Shown here one piece after another: positions 23,063-32,037 of a DNA stretch of 54,599 bases. The notes beneath the pieces are model-generated. The model was not told where the DNA came from. It saw nothing but the letters and a program-made list of their open reading frames with translations, and did no database searches. Both the position numbers and the translations under genes were made by a program. Source of the stretch: VMFW01 sp038058095 (GTDB lineage: Bacteria; Patescibacteriota; Minisyncoccia; UBA6257; 2-01-FULL-56-20); contig JBBUBW010000044.1 in assembly GCA_038058095.1 (NCBI GenBank), forward strand, positions 1 through 54,599, read 5' to 3'. Position 1 is the stretch's first letter. Every line of letters begins with the position of its first letter.

Positions 23063-25810
23063 TTAATTCGTCCCAGCCGCAGTACCGTGATAAGGCACTC
23101 CGCACGTCGGCGCCAGACCATTCGAGTAAACGTGATCAATTAAGACATTCAAATCAAACACGTCGGGCTGGCCATCGCCATTTAGGTCGGTTTTTACTCC
23201 AGTTAGCACTGTTCCTCCGCTAAAAATGTAATTCTGATAAACAGTCACATCGGCTGCGTTAATCAAACCATCCGCATTAATGTCGCCGCAAGCAAGACTA
23301 AGCGTTGGAGTGGAAACAATAACCGTCACATCACTCTTTGTCACTCCGCCTTTGCCGTCATTAACCGTGAACCTGGCTGGATAAGTTCCAGCCGCCCCAT
23401 AAGTATGAAGGAAGGTTGGCCCAGCCTGCTGAGCATTTTCTCCCCCGTCTCCCCAAGTCACACTGTAATATAAGAAATCGTTATTCGGATCCGATGCTAG
23501 CACCGTCCACGTTCCAGATTGCTGAGCAACTAAAGAAGTCGGACCAGTCATACTGTTGATTGTTGGCGAAAGATTCTGCCGTATTGGCGTCACACACGTC
23601 GGCGCCGGTGCTTGACCTGCCAAGTAATTCGACAAAGCTATTTGGTCAAAAACATCTGGAGAACCATCCCCGTTCAAGTCAGGATTTACTCCCACTGGAA
23701 CCGAAGCTCCGCTAAATATATAGTTTATGAGAGCTGTCACGTCTGCTTGGTTTATCACGCCGTCGGCGTTGATGTCGCCGCAAGTAGCGACACCTGCCCC
23801 AGAAGCTACAATACTGAAAGCCTGATCGCTTTCGTCATATGCGTAAGGCCAAGCAAGCTCATTTACTGGATAGCCTATGGGATCATACTCAATCAAAATC
23901 TTATATCGCCCAATACCTCTTAAATAAGAGGGTACTGTCCAAGAATATTTGCCTAAATTAGATGGGGTTTGAGTACTACCATTAACATTGGAATAATTTA
24001 TCTGACTTAAAAAATGGGGTGGATTTGGAAAAGTTTGATTCTGATTCAAGTCAACCAAATACATCGTAACCACCCTATTGGGATCTTTAGCTAACCAAGT
24101 AATATCGTAAGTTTTGCCGGCTTCTAAACGTTCGCCATTATTGGGAAACGTGATAGCGAGAGACCCTCGCAAAGCCGGTGGAGCAATGGCACTAAACACA
24201 GAATCGCTAAAATCGTACACATTGGTGTCAACGCCATTTTCTGTTGAAACCACCTTTACTTTGTACCGCATATCGGGATAGGAATTTAAATCTATAGTGT
24301 CATTTTGCACATATAGTCTTGGAGGTATTATAGTATCAAAATTTCCCGCCGTTCCAACCCAATTATAAGCAGTGCCAACCTTTACCTCCTTAATTACTTG
24401 ATTGTCCTTAAGAAATTCGAGATAAATAGCCACGCTCGAATTAGAGGGTAATGAAGATGTCCATTTAACCGGCAATCTTTGCCCGATTAAAGCAATCTCT
24501 CCTCCATTCGGCGAAAGAACAGTAATACTAGACGTCGAAGTCGGCGTTACTGGTGGTACTACTGGCACAGCCACGCACGTCGGCGCCAGACCTTGACCCC
24601 CTAAATAATTGGATAAGGCAATTTGGTCAAATACATCCGCCACTCCATCACCGTTCAAGTCTGGGTTTACTCCCGCTGGTACCGAAGCACCACTGAATAT
24701 ATGGCTTACTAAAGCCGTCACGTCTGTTTGGTTTATCACTCCGTCGGCGTTAATGTCACCGCAGGTATTAGTAACCACACTCGTTCCCGTCTTAGTTAAC
24801 CAATCCTCTGCCGACCAACCGTCCACTCCGGTTTGGTAATCTAAATTCCACCACCAACTGCCCACAATAGACCATACCGGCCCACCCACGACAGTCGCTT
24901 TAGCGCCCACCGGCTGGACACCCGAAGGCACCCCGCTCGCGTATGTCCGAACATTGATATTATCGGTCGCCTGCGCCGTATCCCCTATTTTAAATTTAGT
25001 GCTCGGCTGGCTAAGTGTCTTACCACCATCAATCACATTCACAGAGATTAATCTGGAAGCTGAAGCTCCGGCTTGATCTGTCGCCGTAAGTTTTAATTGG
25101 AAATTTCCTACGCTCGAAAAAATATGACGAGCCGGAGCCGATTGCCCACTCGCTAAAGTGTAAAAATCAGAAGTTCCGTCTCCCCACTCCACTTTATAAA
25201 TTACCGAACCTCCTTCCGGATCCGTTCCTTCTAATCTCCACCAATTGCTATCATTTGCCCCCACGCTCGTCGGACTCACGAAAGCATCCGTAGTTAAAAC
25301 CGGCGCCTTATTTCCAGTTGTCTCCCCGCCCAAAACATCAATTTTTTCTAAGAAATCTCCCACCGAATATCCACTTGATCCATTGTCGTAATTAACCTGC
25401 CACCACCAATAAACTCCTCCTTGCTGAGGTCCTCCAGCAATAGTCCCTTTAGTATGAGGCGGCACCACCGCCACAGCGCTACCTCCCGGCGCCACTCGAA
25501 CATTTAAATCAAAAGTTGATTGCACTTTATCGTTAATAGCAAACTTTTGGCTCGGATTAATATTCACCACTGGACCAACTCCACCCGTCACCTGCATATA
25601 CTTTTCTTGGCTTTGCCCCTGAGTTTGCCCTCCTTGAAGCGCAGCTAACTGCGCCTGAAGCCGTTGGATCGTCGCTAAAAGTGCTTGAATCTGGACCATA
25701 AGTGCCTGGACCGCTGGATCTGTTGTTTGTGCTAACCCTCGACCAGGAAATATCAAAAAACTAAAAACCAAAAGAACGGAAGCCAAACCACTAATTAATT
25801 TTTTATTCAT
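23063..25810 (-). CDS. large secreted multidomain protein with three dockerin pairs
   Basis: This 915-aa protein starts with a signal peptide (about 1-27), then a coiled coil (about 34-62, IQALLATIQRLQAQLAALQG). Next come an SH3-like module (about 92-155), PKD (about 170-262), a second SH3-like module (about 275-345), dockerin 1 (about 348-410), two Kre9-like beta modules (about 425-540 and 550-668), dockerin 2 (about 672-735), PKD (about 745-830) and dockerin 3 (about 835-900). The dockerins share CGDINADG and DLNGDG Ca-loops. Copies 1 and 2 are nearly identical, so they arose by recent internal duplication. The protein probably forms part of a surface complex. No catalytic domain was found. 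Confidence 0.87.
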   Translation of the reverse strand: MNKKLISGLASVLLVFSFLIFPGRGLAQTTDPAVQALMVQIQALLATIQRLQAQLAALQGGQTQGQSQEKYMQVTGGVGPVVNINPSQKFAINDKVQSTFDLNVRVAPGGSAVAVVPPHTKGTIAGGPQQGGVYWWWQVNYDNGSSGYSVGDFLEKIDVLGGETTGNKAPVLTTDAFVSPTSVGANDSNWWRLEGTDPEGGSVIYKVEWGDGTSDFYTLASGQSAPARHIFSSVGNFQLKLTATDQAGASASRLISVNVIDGGKTLSQPSTKFKIGDTAQATDNINVRTYASGVPSGVQPVGAKATVVGGPVWSIVGSWWWNLDYQTGVDGWSAEDWLTKTGTSVVTNTCGDINADGVINQTDVTALVSHIFSGASVPAGVNPDLNGDGVADVFDQIALSNYLGGQGLAPTCVAVPVVPPVTPTSTSSITVLSPNGGEIALIGQRLPVKWTSSLPSNSSVAIYLEFLKDNQVIKEVKVGTAYNWVGTAGNFDTIIPPRLYVQNDTIDLNSYPDMRYKVKVVSTENGVDTNVYDFSDSVFSAIAPPALRGSLAITFPNNGERLEAGKTYDITWLAKDPNRVVTMYLVDLNQNQTFPNPPHFLSQINYSNVNGSTQTPSNLGKYSWTVPSYLRGIGRYKILIEYDPIGYPVNELAWPYAYDESDQAFSIVASGAGVATCGDINADGVINQADVTALINYIFSGASVPVGVNPDLNGDGSPDVFDQIALSNYLAGQAPAPTCVTPIRQNLSPTINSMTGPTSLVAQQSGTWTVLASDPNNDFLYYSVTWGDGGENAQQAGPTFLHTYGAAGTYPARFTVNDGKGGVTKSDVTVIVSTPTLSLACGDINADGLINAADVTVYQNYIFSGGTVLTGVKTDLNGDGQPDVFDLNVLIDHVYSNGLAPTCGVPYHGTAAGTN

Positions 25811-25830
25811 ATCTATAATTTATTCTCTAA

Positions 25831-25870
25831 AACCTTTACCCTCCCAAGTTTTAAAAAGTTCTGAGGGCTC
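25831..25870 (-). promoter_or_regulatory. 5' leader hairpin with GGAGGGTAAAGG, upstream of the 915-aa gene
   Basis: CCCTC (25839-25843) pairs with GAGGG (25863-25867) across about 19 bases. On the minus strand the 3' arm lies in AAACTTGGGAGGGTAAAGG, which contains a Shine-Dalgarno-like GGAGG roughly 30 bases before the ATG. The same block is found at 35072-35114. Confidence 0.5.
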
Positions 25871-25896
25871 AAAACTTGCGACTTTAACTACTTATT

Positions 25897-25911
25897 ATGA
25901 TACACCCCCCC
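25897..25911 (-). promoter_or_regulatory. promoter with G7 tract near -10 (915-aa surface protein)
   Basis: Minus strand: GGGGGGG (25905-25911), then TG and the -10-like TATCAT (25897-25902). The predicted leader is about 80 bases. Confidence 0.5.
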
Positions 25912-25942
25912 GTCCATTTGCAAACCTGTTGAAAAGTCTAAT

Positions 25943-26947
25943 CTATCGCTTCCTTTTTATAACCTTCCGAACAGCGCGAATAATATCCGGAACGTCCATT
26001 CCGTACTTCTTTATTAATTCGCCGGATGATCCGGATTCACCAAAAACATCTTGCATCCCCACAAATTCCATCGGGGTTGGCACATGTTTCGCCAAAACCT
26101 CCGCCACCGCGCCCCCTAAACCGCCCGAAACCTGATGTTCCTCAACCGTCACCACCGCCCCTGTCTTCCGAGCTAATTCAATGATTTTCTTTTCATCTAA
26201 CGGCTTAATCGTGTGTGAATTTAAAACAATCACCCCAATTTTTTCCTTTTCTAAATCCCGCGCCGCAATTAGCGCATTATATAGAAGCTGACCACACCCG
26301 ATAATTACCACTTGCGCTTTACCTCTACCATTCGTTGTTTCCCAAAGAACTTCCGCCTTTCCGGGAACAAATGGGGTTTTTTCGGTAGTAAAAACATGGG
26401 TTTTTTCTCGGCCAACTCTTAAATAAACCGGTCCCCAAATTTTTGCGGCAGCAAGAGTCGCTTTTTTAGCTTCAATTGAATCGCACGGCGCAAACACTTT
26501 CATATTCGCCATTACTCTCATTGTGGCAATATCCTCGACTGCCTGATGCGTTGCCCCGTCCGGCCCCACCGAAATCCCTGCGTGCGCGCCGACAATTTTC
26601 ACATTTGAGTCGTTATATGAAATAGTCGTCCGGATTTGCTCCCAATTTCTCCCCGGTGAAAAAGTGGCATACGAAGCGATAAATGGAATTTTTCCCGAAA
26701 CCCCCAAACCCGCCGCAATCGTCGCTAAGTTTTGCTCCGCCACTCCCACCTCAAAAAACCGCTCTGGAAATTTATTAGCAAACGGCTCAATTCTTGTTGA
26801 CTCCGAAAGATCCGCCGTGAGCGCCACCACGTTCTTATTGTGCTCTCCTGCGAGTAGTAAACCTTCACCAAAGCCATCTCTCGTAGCCTTCATTTCGATG
26901 TCGCCGGCAAATACTTTATTACTAAGTTTTATTAATGGATTTAACAT
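25943..26947 (-). CDS. transketolase, C-terminal subunit
   Basis: This 334-aa protein carries the pyrimidine-binding and C-terminal domains of transketolase (key blocks RDGFGEGLLLAGE, RFFEVGVAEQNLATIAAGLG, GPDGATHQAVEDIA and VTVEEHQVSGGLGGAVAEV). The Glu in VGVAEQN activates thiamine diphosphate. It should pair with the separate N-terminal subunit at 27330-28184 to transfer two-carbon ketol groups in the non-oxidative pentose phosphate pathway. A small membrane-protein gene separates the two halves. It is the last gene of a six-gene operon. Confidence 0.94.
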   Translation of the reverse strand: MLNPLIKLSNKVFAGDIEMKATRDGFGEGLLLAGEHNKNVVALTADLSESTRIEPFANKFPERFFEVGVAEQNLATIAAGLGVSGKIPFIASYATFSPGRNWEQIRTTISYNDSNVKIVGAHAGISVGPDGATHQAVEDIATMRVMANMKVFAPCDSIEAKKATLAAAKIWGPVYLRVGREKTHVFTTEKTPFVPGKAEVLWETTNGRGKAQVVIIGCGQLLYNALIAARDLEKEKIGVIVLNSHTIKPLDEKKIIELARKTGAVVTVEEHQVSGGLGGAVAEVLAKHVPTPMEFVGMQDVFGESGSSGELIKKYGMDVPDIIRAVRKVIKRKR

Positions 26948-26965
26948 AGAATATTAAGAAAAGTT

Positions 26966-27274
26966 TCACCTAAAAAAATCGAGTATATAAGGCAGGTTAA
27001 TTAATATTATCAATAAAGCTATGGACACAACAACTATCCTTGTTTTTTTGCTAATTACTTTTCCTTTATCAAGTTTAGCAAAAAATAAAACTATAAATCC
27101 TAGAAGAATGCCGATAACCATTATAGGAAAGATTAATAACGCTGCTACCCCTTCCGGCCCCGGTTCCATCCAAATCACAAAAGATTGAATTAAACCTACT
27201 AATCCAGTAATTACGTAAACCCAACCTATTATAGAAAGAACAGGCACTTTTTTAGGAAAAAGATTCTTATTCAT
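26966..27274 (-). CDS. small three-helix membrane protein, unknown
   Basis: This 102-aa protein has three predicted membrane helices (about 12-34 VLSIIGWVYVITGLVGLIQSF, 41-65 VAALLIFPIMVIGILLGFIVL, and 79-98). Short charged loops (FAKLDKGKVISKKTR) separate the last two. I do not recognise a family. It lies between the two transketolase subunit genes on the same strand (55-base gap upstream, 18-base gap downstream). It is likely co-expressed with them, but no link to sugar metabolism is visible. Confidence 0.7.
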   Translation of the reverse strand: MNKNLFPKKVPVLSIIGWVYVITGLVGLIQSFVIWMEPGPEGVAALLIFPIMVIGILLGFIVLFFAKLDKGKVISKKTRIVVVSIALLIILINLPYILDFFR

Positions 27275-27329
27275 ATTTTTAAATTTCTATCCGTCATTTT
27301 TATCTTTTAGATTTACACTTTTAATTTTA

Positions 27330-28184
27330 CTATCCTCCATGAATTTTCCGGCCAATCGCCTCTAACTCTTTTAATGCGACTCTTGCTTGTTCAGCATTCG
27401 GCGGTATCCCGTGCCACTTATAATCATTCTCCATAAAACTCACGCCTTTCCCCGGAGTCGTGTGCGCGATAATCACCGTTGGCTTTTCATGAATCACCTG
27501 CGCCTCCAAAACCGCGTCCACGATGTCTTCAAAATAATGGCCGTTAATCTCTATCACGTGCCAGTTAAACGCCTCATATTTTTCCCGGAACGGTTCGAGC
27601 GGCATCACCTCTTCCGTGTCTCCGTCAATCTGGATATTATTCCTATCTACCACGACTATTAAATTATTTAACCTGTGTTTCCCCGCGAACATCACCGCCT
27701 CCCAAGTATTCCCCTCTTGGTGCTCACCATCGGAAGTCAGGCAATAAACCCTGTATTTTTTGCTGTCCAATTTTCCAGCCAAAGCAATCCCAATCGCTTG
27801 AGAAATTCCCGAACCAAGCGGACCCGAAGTCGTCTCAAGCCCTGGTAAAGCCTTACGATGTGGGTGCCCCTGGAGTCGCGACCCCAATTTACGTAAGGTT
27901 TTAAGCTCTTCAAGGGGAAAATATCCGGCCCTTGCTAAAGTGGCATAAAGCACCGGACAAATATGTCCGTTTGATAAAACCAATCTATCTCTATCTGGCC
28001 AGCTCGGCTTTTTGGGATTGTGATTTAAAATATGAAAATAAAAAGCGGTGAAAATATCCGCCATTCCTAAAGGTCCGGCCGAATGCCCGGACTTCGCCTC
28101 TAAAAGCATCTTGATGATATCTTGGCGGATCCGATTCGCCGTTTCTTCAAGAAACTTTATTCTTTTATCAAGTAAACCTTCCAT
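27330..28184 (-). CDS. transketolase, N-terminal subunit
   Basis: This 284-aa protein is the thiamine-diphosphate-binding half of transketolase. The block GDGEHQEGNTWEAVMFAG equivalent (TSDGEHQEGNTWEA) and DRNNIQIDG supply the metal/ThDP motif GDGX(25-30)NN. GHSAGPLGMAD, HGHP-like LQGHPHRKALPGLE and TTPGKGVSFME are also typical. Split transketolases are common in archaea and many bacteria. The gene begins four bases after the stop of the upstream small membrane protein, consistent with an operon. Its partner is the subunit at 25943-26947. Confidence 0.94.
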   Translation of the reverse strand: MEGLLDKRIKFLEETANRIRQDIIKMLLEAKSGHSAGPLGMADIFTAFYFHILNHNPKKPSWPDRDRLVLSNGHICPVLYATLARAGYFPLEELKTLRKLGSRLQGHPHRKALPGLETTSGPLGSGISQAIGIALAGKLDSKKYRVYCLTSDGEHQEGNTWEAVMFAGKHRLNNLIVVVDRNNIQIDGDTEEVMPLEPFREKYEAFNWHVIEINGHYFEDIVDAVLEAQVIHEKPTVIIAHTTPGKGVSFMENDYKWHGIPPNAEQARVALKELEAIGRKIHGG

Positions 28185-28188
28185 ATTA

Positions 28189-28623
28189 TTAAATCTTTCT
28201 TTTTTTAAAGACTTTTAATGTAAAAAATATCAATCCTATCAATACAACAACTATCGCCGCAAGGGCGTAGTAAACTTGATCTTTCCATCCCGCCATTTGA
28301 ACTGGCTTACCAATATTCTCCCCAACATATTTATAACCCAACTTTTCACAAATATCTGCGTCTTTCCAACTATCTTCAATCTTTCTGTTGCCGATAGTAA
28401 TAAAATAACTTCCCGATTCCTCTACTGGGTAATACGCCACCCATCCCAAAGGCAACGAAAATTGCTTGTATTCATCTCCTTGCCAATACCCTCCGCACTC
28501 CCGTGTAGTTTCGTTTACGGCCACTCCCCTCATGGCCGGAGCTCCAAAACTAAACGAGGGTGTAAGAAATAAAAAAACAAATAACAAAGCGAACAAATTA
28601 ACTAATCGAAAATATTTAAACAT
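28189..28623 (-). CDS. small secreted/membrane protein, unknown
   Basis: This 144-aa protein starts with a signal-like helix (MFKYFRLVNLFALLFVFLFL). A roughly 85-residue extracellular segment with three Cys (ECGGYW, ICEKLGY) follows, then a C-terminal membrane helix (about 116-138, YYALAAIVVVLIGLIFFTL) and the basic tail KVFKKRKI. This gives an outside-facing domain anchored at the C-terminus. The ATG at 28623 overlaps the rpe stop by eight bases (ATGTTTAA), suggesting translational coupling. A longer frame to 28665 would overlap rpe by 50 bases and is rejected. I see no family match. Confidence 0.75.
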   Translation of the reverse strand: MFKYFRLVNLFALLFVFLFLTPSFSFGAPAMRGVAVNETTRECGGYWQGDEYKQFSLPLGWVAYYPVEESGSYFITIGNRKIEDSWKDADICEKLGYKYVGENIGKPVQMAGWKDQVYYALAAIVVVLIGLIFFTLKVFKKRKI

Positions 28624-29305
28624 GTAAAAGTTCCAAATATGCTTCCTTTGAGTTTTCACTGTCAAAAATATAACTCGCTGCTGTGAGTATGTCTGCCCCC
28701 GCCTCTTTCGCTAAACGAGCCGTTTCCAAATTCACACCTCCATCCACTTCTATTTTAGCATTTGGGAAATGATGCCGCAAAAATCGCGCCTTCTCCAAAA
28801 CTGTCGGCAAAAATTTTTGCCCCGCCAAACCCGGATTAACCGCCAAAACCTGAAAAGCGGCGAATTCCTCTAAATAAGACTCCGATTCTTTTAGTTTTGT
28901 TTCGGGATTGGTTGCGAGCATCACTTCCGCCCCAAACTTTGAACATTGCTTAAAAATATCTCTTATCACTTCCTCCGGCGCCATTTTTGGATGCCTGAAT
29001 TTTTTATCCAATATCGCCTCGAGATGTACTATCACCCGTTTCACTCCAGCTTCAAGCCATTTGCCCACAACTTTCTCCGGCTCTTCAACCATCAAATGCG
29101 CCTCAATTTTAAAATTAAATTCCGGATGGGCTTTTAAAAGTTTTTTAAGCTCTTCCGGATTGCCCCAAGTTTTGTTGTAAGTGAATTTTGCGTCTGTCAC
29201 GTCAATATGAATCCAATCTCCCTCAATTAAAAACTTGCTAGCCTCAAGAAACTTGTGCGACACACACGCCATCTCTAAACAATTAATCGCCGGAATAATT
29301 CTCAT
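28616..29305 (-). CDS. rpe: ribulose-phosphate 3-epimerase
   Basis: This 229-aa TIM-barrel enzyme interconverts ribulose-5-phosphate and xylulose-5-phosphate. Family blocks are IIPAINC, WIHIDVTDAKF (metal-binding HxDxxD region, Thr in place of the usual Met), KIEAHLMVEEPE, VLAVNPGLAGQKF and KIEVDGGVN. The sequence is divergent, with TYNKTW replacing the usual VPNITF. It lies four bases after rpiB and overlaps the next gene by eight bases, so it belongs to the pentose phosphate operon. Confidence 0.88.
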   Translation of the reverse strand: MRIIPAINCLEMACVSHKFLEASKFLIEGDWIHIDVTDAKFTYNKTWGNPEELKKLLKAHPEFNFKIEAHLMVEEPEKVVGKWLEAGVKRVIVHLEAILDKKFRHPKMAPEEVIRDIFKQCSKFGAEVMLATNPETKLKESESYLEEFAAFQVLAVNPGLAGQKFLPTVLEKARFLRHHFPNAKIEVDGGVNLETARLAKEAGADILTAASYIFDSENSKEAYLELLHV

Positions 29306-29309
29306 TTGA

Positions 29310-29762
29310 TTAATTTTGTCCTTTTTCTATTTCTGAAATTTTTTCTATCCTCCTCTTATATCGCTCCTCTCCCGAAAATTGAGTCTCTAGAAAAACTTTA
29401 AGCATCGCGCTAGCTTCTTCATCTTTCGTAAAATTCGCGGCGATACTTAAAACATTTACGTCGTCATCCGATCTCGCCGCTTTAACTTGCTCCGGCGAAA
29501 TTCCCAAAACCGACCGCACTCCGGCAAATTTATTCGCCACCACGTCCACCCCCGCTCCCGATCCGCAAATCACCACACCTTTACTATTTAACGGATCAGC
29601 GCTCACTCGAGCCGCAACTTGCGCGGCAAAATCGGGATAGTCATCCCCTTCGTCGTAAACTTTATTGCCTAAATCAACTACTTCAAAATTCTCCTCCAAC
29701 TGCTTCTTCAAAATTTCTTTAAGATTAAACCCTCGATGATCCGCCCCAAAATAAACCTTCAT
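29310..29762 (-). CDS. rpiB: ribose-5-phosphate isomerase B
   Basis: This 150-aa enzyme interconverts ribose-5-phosphate and ribulose-5-phosphate. FGADHRGFNLKE, DYPDFAAQVA, GVVICGSGAGVDVVANKF and NVLSIAANF are RpiB/LacA signatures; the catalytic Cys is in ICGSGAG. I start it at the ATG 29762 (MKVYFGADHRG). The longer frame begins at a TTG inside the promoter. It is the first gene of the operon rpiB-rpe-membrane-tktN-membrane-tktC, which holds most of a non-oxidative pentose phosphate pathway without transaldolase. Confidence 0.95.
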   Translation of the reverse strand: MKVYFGADHRGFNLKEILKKQLEENFEVVDLGNKVYDEGDDYPDFAAQVAARVSADPLNSKGVVICGSGAGVDVVANKFAGVRSVLGISPEQVKAARSDDDVNVLSIAANFTKDEEASAMLKVFLETQFSGEERYKRRIEKISEIEKGQN

Positions 29763-29771
29763 ATTAAATAA

Positions 29772-29777
29772 ATTATA
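29772..29777 (-). promoter_or_regulatory. extended -10 of the pentose phosphate operon
   Basis: Minus strand TGGTATAAT, with the hexamer at 29772-29777, ends nine bases before the rpiB ATG, leaving a leader of only two or three bases. The preceding 16 bases AGTTTGTGGTATAATT are identical to those upstream of the gene at 40598-40855. Confidence 0.65.
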
Positions 29778-29784
29778 CCACAAA

Positions 29785-29816
29785 CTAAAATCCCCGGCTT
29801 TAACTAGGGATTTTAG
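29785..29816 (-). terminator. terminator of the 602-aa surface protein gene
   Basis: CTAAAATCCC (29785-29794) pairs perfectly with GGGATTTTAG (29807-29816). It sits between this gene's stop and the rpiB promoter. Confidence 0.7.
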
Positions 29817-29839
29817 TTATCGTTTCTTGTTATGGGTTA

Positions 29840-31648
29840 TCAGTTATTAGCCGCTGCTATCACATTCACATTGAAACTATAACCATCAGATCCACCCCTA
29901 CCATCCGAGACAGTCACTGTCACTAGGTAATTACCTGCGCTACTCCAAGTATGCCCAGTATTGAAATTCCAGCAATTCGGATTTGATCCGACAGATGTAT
30001 AACAAGTAACCGCCGGATAAACTACTTCATTGCCGCCCCAGTTCACATTCCAAAATAATCTATCCCCATCCGCATCTGTCGCTGACCAAGAAAAATTCGC
30101 TTGCTGTCCGGCTATAATCTGTGAAGGTCCCGTAGTTACTGTTATCTTCGGCCATGAATTAGTCTGCGTTGTATTCCCCACCGCCACACTCATACTCGTA
30201 TTTGCTGTTTGATTATGATCGTCCGTCACATAGAAAACCGGCGTATAATTTCCCGCTGTGTTATATGAATGCGTAAACGTCGCTGTGTTTTGCACCGACA
30301 TCGTTCTTGGAGCAGTTGCTCCTCCCAAAGCCATCACTGATTCGTCTCCCCAAACCACCGAATAACTCAAACTGCCATTTTCGGGATCATACGCTTTTAC
30401 CGTCCACGTCCCGGTCTCGCCAACTTTCAAATTCGTCGGCCCACTCACGCCAGAAACCACCGGCGGGTTATTTATGACAGTAGTAGAATCAGACCCAATC
30501 GTAAACACCCCGCTCCGTCCGCTAAACCCTCCGCTCATCGCCGAAACCGTAATAATCATCTTGCCTTGATACTGGCTCGCTAAATCCGCCGGAATCGTCC
30601 AAGTGAAATATCCGTTGTTATCGGTTTTTTCTGCAATCACGTACGGTTGAATTTCCGCCATCATGCACCTCGCCGGCCCCTCATAAAGACAGGCGATATA
30701 TTGATGGAGTGTAATCGTAACCGGTCCAATCGCCACAAAATTACTACTCGCCGCTCCGGTAGCCGGAGCCGTTATAGTCGGCCAAATTTGATTCCAAGCA
30801 ATTTTATAAGTCTGCCCCAACTGCCAATTTTCTCCCGCTGAAGGTGAATAGACTCTTATTCCTTGGTTTGGAATTGGAACCGGCGGCGGTGTTGGGCAAG
30901 GATAAATCTGCCCACCGCCAATCATGGTCGGCCCTATCACTCCTTCAATTTTAGTGCGAGTGCTATCATCAAGTTCTCCCGTCGCAGTCAATCCATTTTT
31001 TTCCTGAAACCTAGTAACTGCTTTTTTAGTCAGCTGGCCATAATATCCAGTCACCAAACCCTCCGGATAAACCTGTTTATCCGTTGCTAAATATTGCTGG
31101 ACAACTTTCACATCCTCTCCCGTAGAACCAATTTTCGCGTTCGCCGGAAGAATACATCCATATCCTTCGGCATAAACTTTTTTAGCGATAAATCCGGTAA
31201 AACCGCCCTCAATATTTTGATATTGAAGTTGACCCCAAAGCGTTACCTTCTGCCCTTCGTATTTTTTTAGCTGTGCCAAAACATCATCATTCACCGCTTT
31301 TACTAAATACGATTTCTGGTCGGCATAAAATATCTCGTGGGTCCCCCACATCTGAATCGAAACTGTTCCTCTTGTGTTTTGAGACCGGAGCTCGCCAACC
31401 ACCGTATACCAACCCTGATCCGGTGTGGGCATCGGCATTGGCGTTAGCATTGGAACCGGCTGTGTTTGGTTTCGCAAGGCATCCAGTTTCACCTGCAACT
31501 CCTTGATTAACCCCATCAAATACTCAATCTGCTTCTGAAACGCCTCAAGCGAAACATTGCTCGTCTCGGCTACAACCCGACCCGCTGGTATAACGACCGA
31601 AAAAGCAAAAACACTTAAAAACAAAACTAAAATTATTTTTTTACTCAT
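29840..31648 (-). CDS. secreted surface protein: coiled coil, peptidoglycan-binding, Kre9-like and PKD domains
   Basis: This 602-aa protein has a signal peptide (about 1-27) and a short coiled coil (about 33-62, FQKQIEYLMGLIKELQVKL). An OB-fold-like module (about 80-160, with YEGQKVTLWGQL) is followed by a peptidoglycan-binding type 1 domain (about 170-235; VKVVQQYLAT, VTGYYGQLTKKAVTRFQ). A Kre9-like beta domain (about 258-385) and two PKD-like domains (about 395-490 and 497-600) complete it. It probably attaches to the cell wall and projects outward. A -10-like TAAAAT ends eight bases before the ATG, and a second G8-TATAAT promoter lies 160 bases upstream. Confidence 0.85.
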   Translation of the reverse strand: MSKKIILVLFLSVFAFSVVIPAGRVVAETSNVSLEAFQKQIEYLMGLIKELQVKLDALRNQTQPVPMLTPMPMPTPDQGWYTVVGELRSQNTRGTVSIQMWGTHEIFYADQKSYLVKAVNDDVLAQLKKYEGQKVTLWGQLQYQNIEGGFTGFIAKKVYAEGYGCILPANAKIGSTGEDVKVVQQYLATDKQVYPEGLVTGYYGQLTKKAVTRFQEKNGLTATGELDDSTRTKIEGVIGPTMIGGGQIYPCPTPPPVPIPNQGIRVYSPSAGENWQLGQTYKIAWNQIWPTITAPATGAASSNFVAIGPVTITLHQYIACLYEGPARCMMAEIQPYVIAEKTDNNGYFTWTIPADLASQYQGKMIITVSAMSGGFSGRSGVFTIGSDSTTVINNPPVVSGVSGPTNLKVGETGTWTVKAYDPENGSLSYSVVWGDESVMALGGATAPRTMSVQNTATFTHSYNTAGNYTPVFYVTDDHNQTANTSMSVAVGNTTQTNSWPKITVTTGPSQIIAGQQANFSWSATDADGDRLFWNVNWGGNEVVYPAVTCYTSVGSNPNCWNFNTGHTWSSAGNYLVTVTVSDGRGGSDGYSFNVNVIAAANN

Positions 31649-31806
31649 ACGATTAGATTTTATTAATGAAGAATGAATTTAGAAAATCAATCGTCCCGAG
31701 GAACTTCGGCGACGAGGGATTACCTTAAGTTCTACCTCAATTAATTTTTATTTGTATTACCTCTCGACTTTTTATATTTGATTTTTGACCTTTAATATAT
31801 AAGTAG

Positions 31807-31820
31807 ATTATACCCCCCCC
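31807..31820 (-). promoter_or_regulatory. promoter with G8 tract next to TATAAT (602-aa surface protein)
   Basis: Minus strand: GGGGGGGG (31813-31820) is followed directly by a perfect TATAAT (31807-31812). The upstream AATTTTTGA is shared with the promoter at 22956-22968. Confidence 0.65.
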
Positions 31821-31974
31821 TCAAAAATTACAAGTATTTTCAGCTCGAGTTAGTTTTGCTATCTGCTACGTGCCTTATGTTTTGTGGTATGTGCTATGCG
31901 ATTCGTGTCCTTAGCTAATAATACGCAAAAACAGACAAAACGCTACACGCCAGAGTCCGTCAAGAAACCGCACA

Positions 31975-32005
31975 AATCCAACCCCGCGTAAAGCGGGGTT
32001 GGATT
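31975..32005 (-). terminator. terminator of the 969-aa surface protein gene
   Basis: AATCCAACCCCGC (31975-31987) pairs perfectly with GCGGGGTTGGATT (31993-32005), a 13-bp stem with a five-base loop. Confidence 0.8.
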
Positions 32006-32037
32006 GCACACGTCTTTTATACCAGTAGTAACCAATT

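Larger units (their letters stand above)
31649..32037. other. intergenic region between two surface-protein genes
   Basis: The 389 bases hold the terminator at 31975-32005, the G8-TATAAT promoter at 31807-31820 and a CGACGAGGGATTAC repeat (also near 2178). A degenerate tandem stretch of TGCTATGTGC-like units lies at about 31855-31905. I see no credible ORF. Confidence 0.6.
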
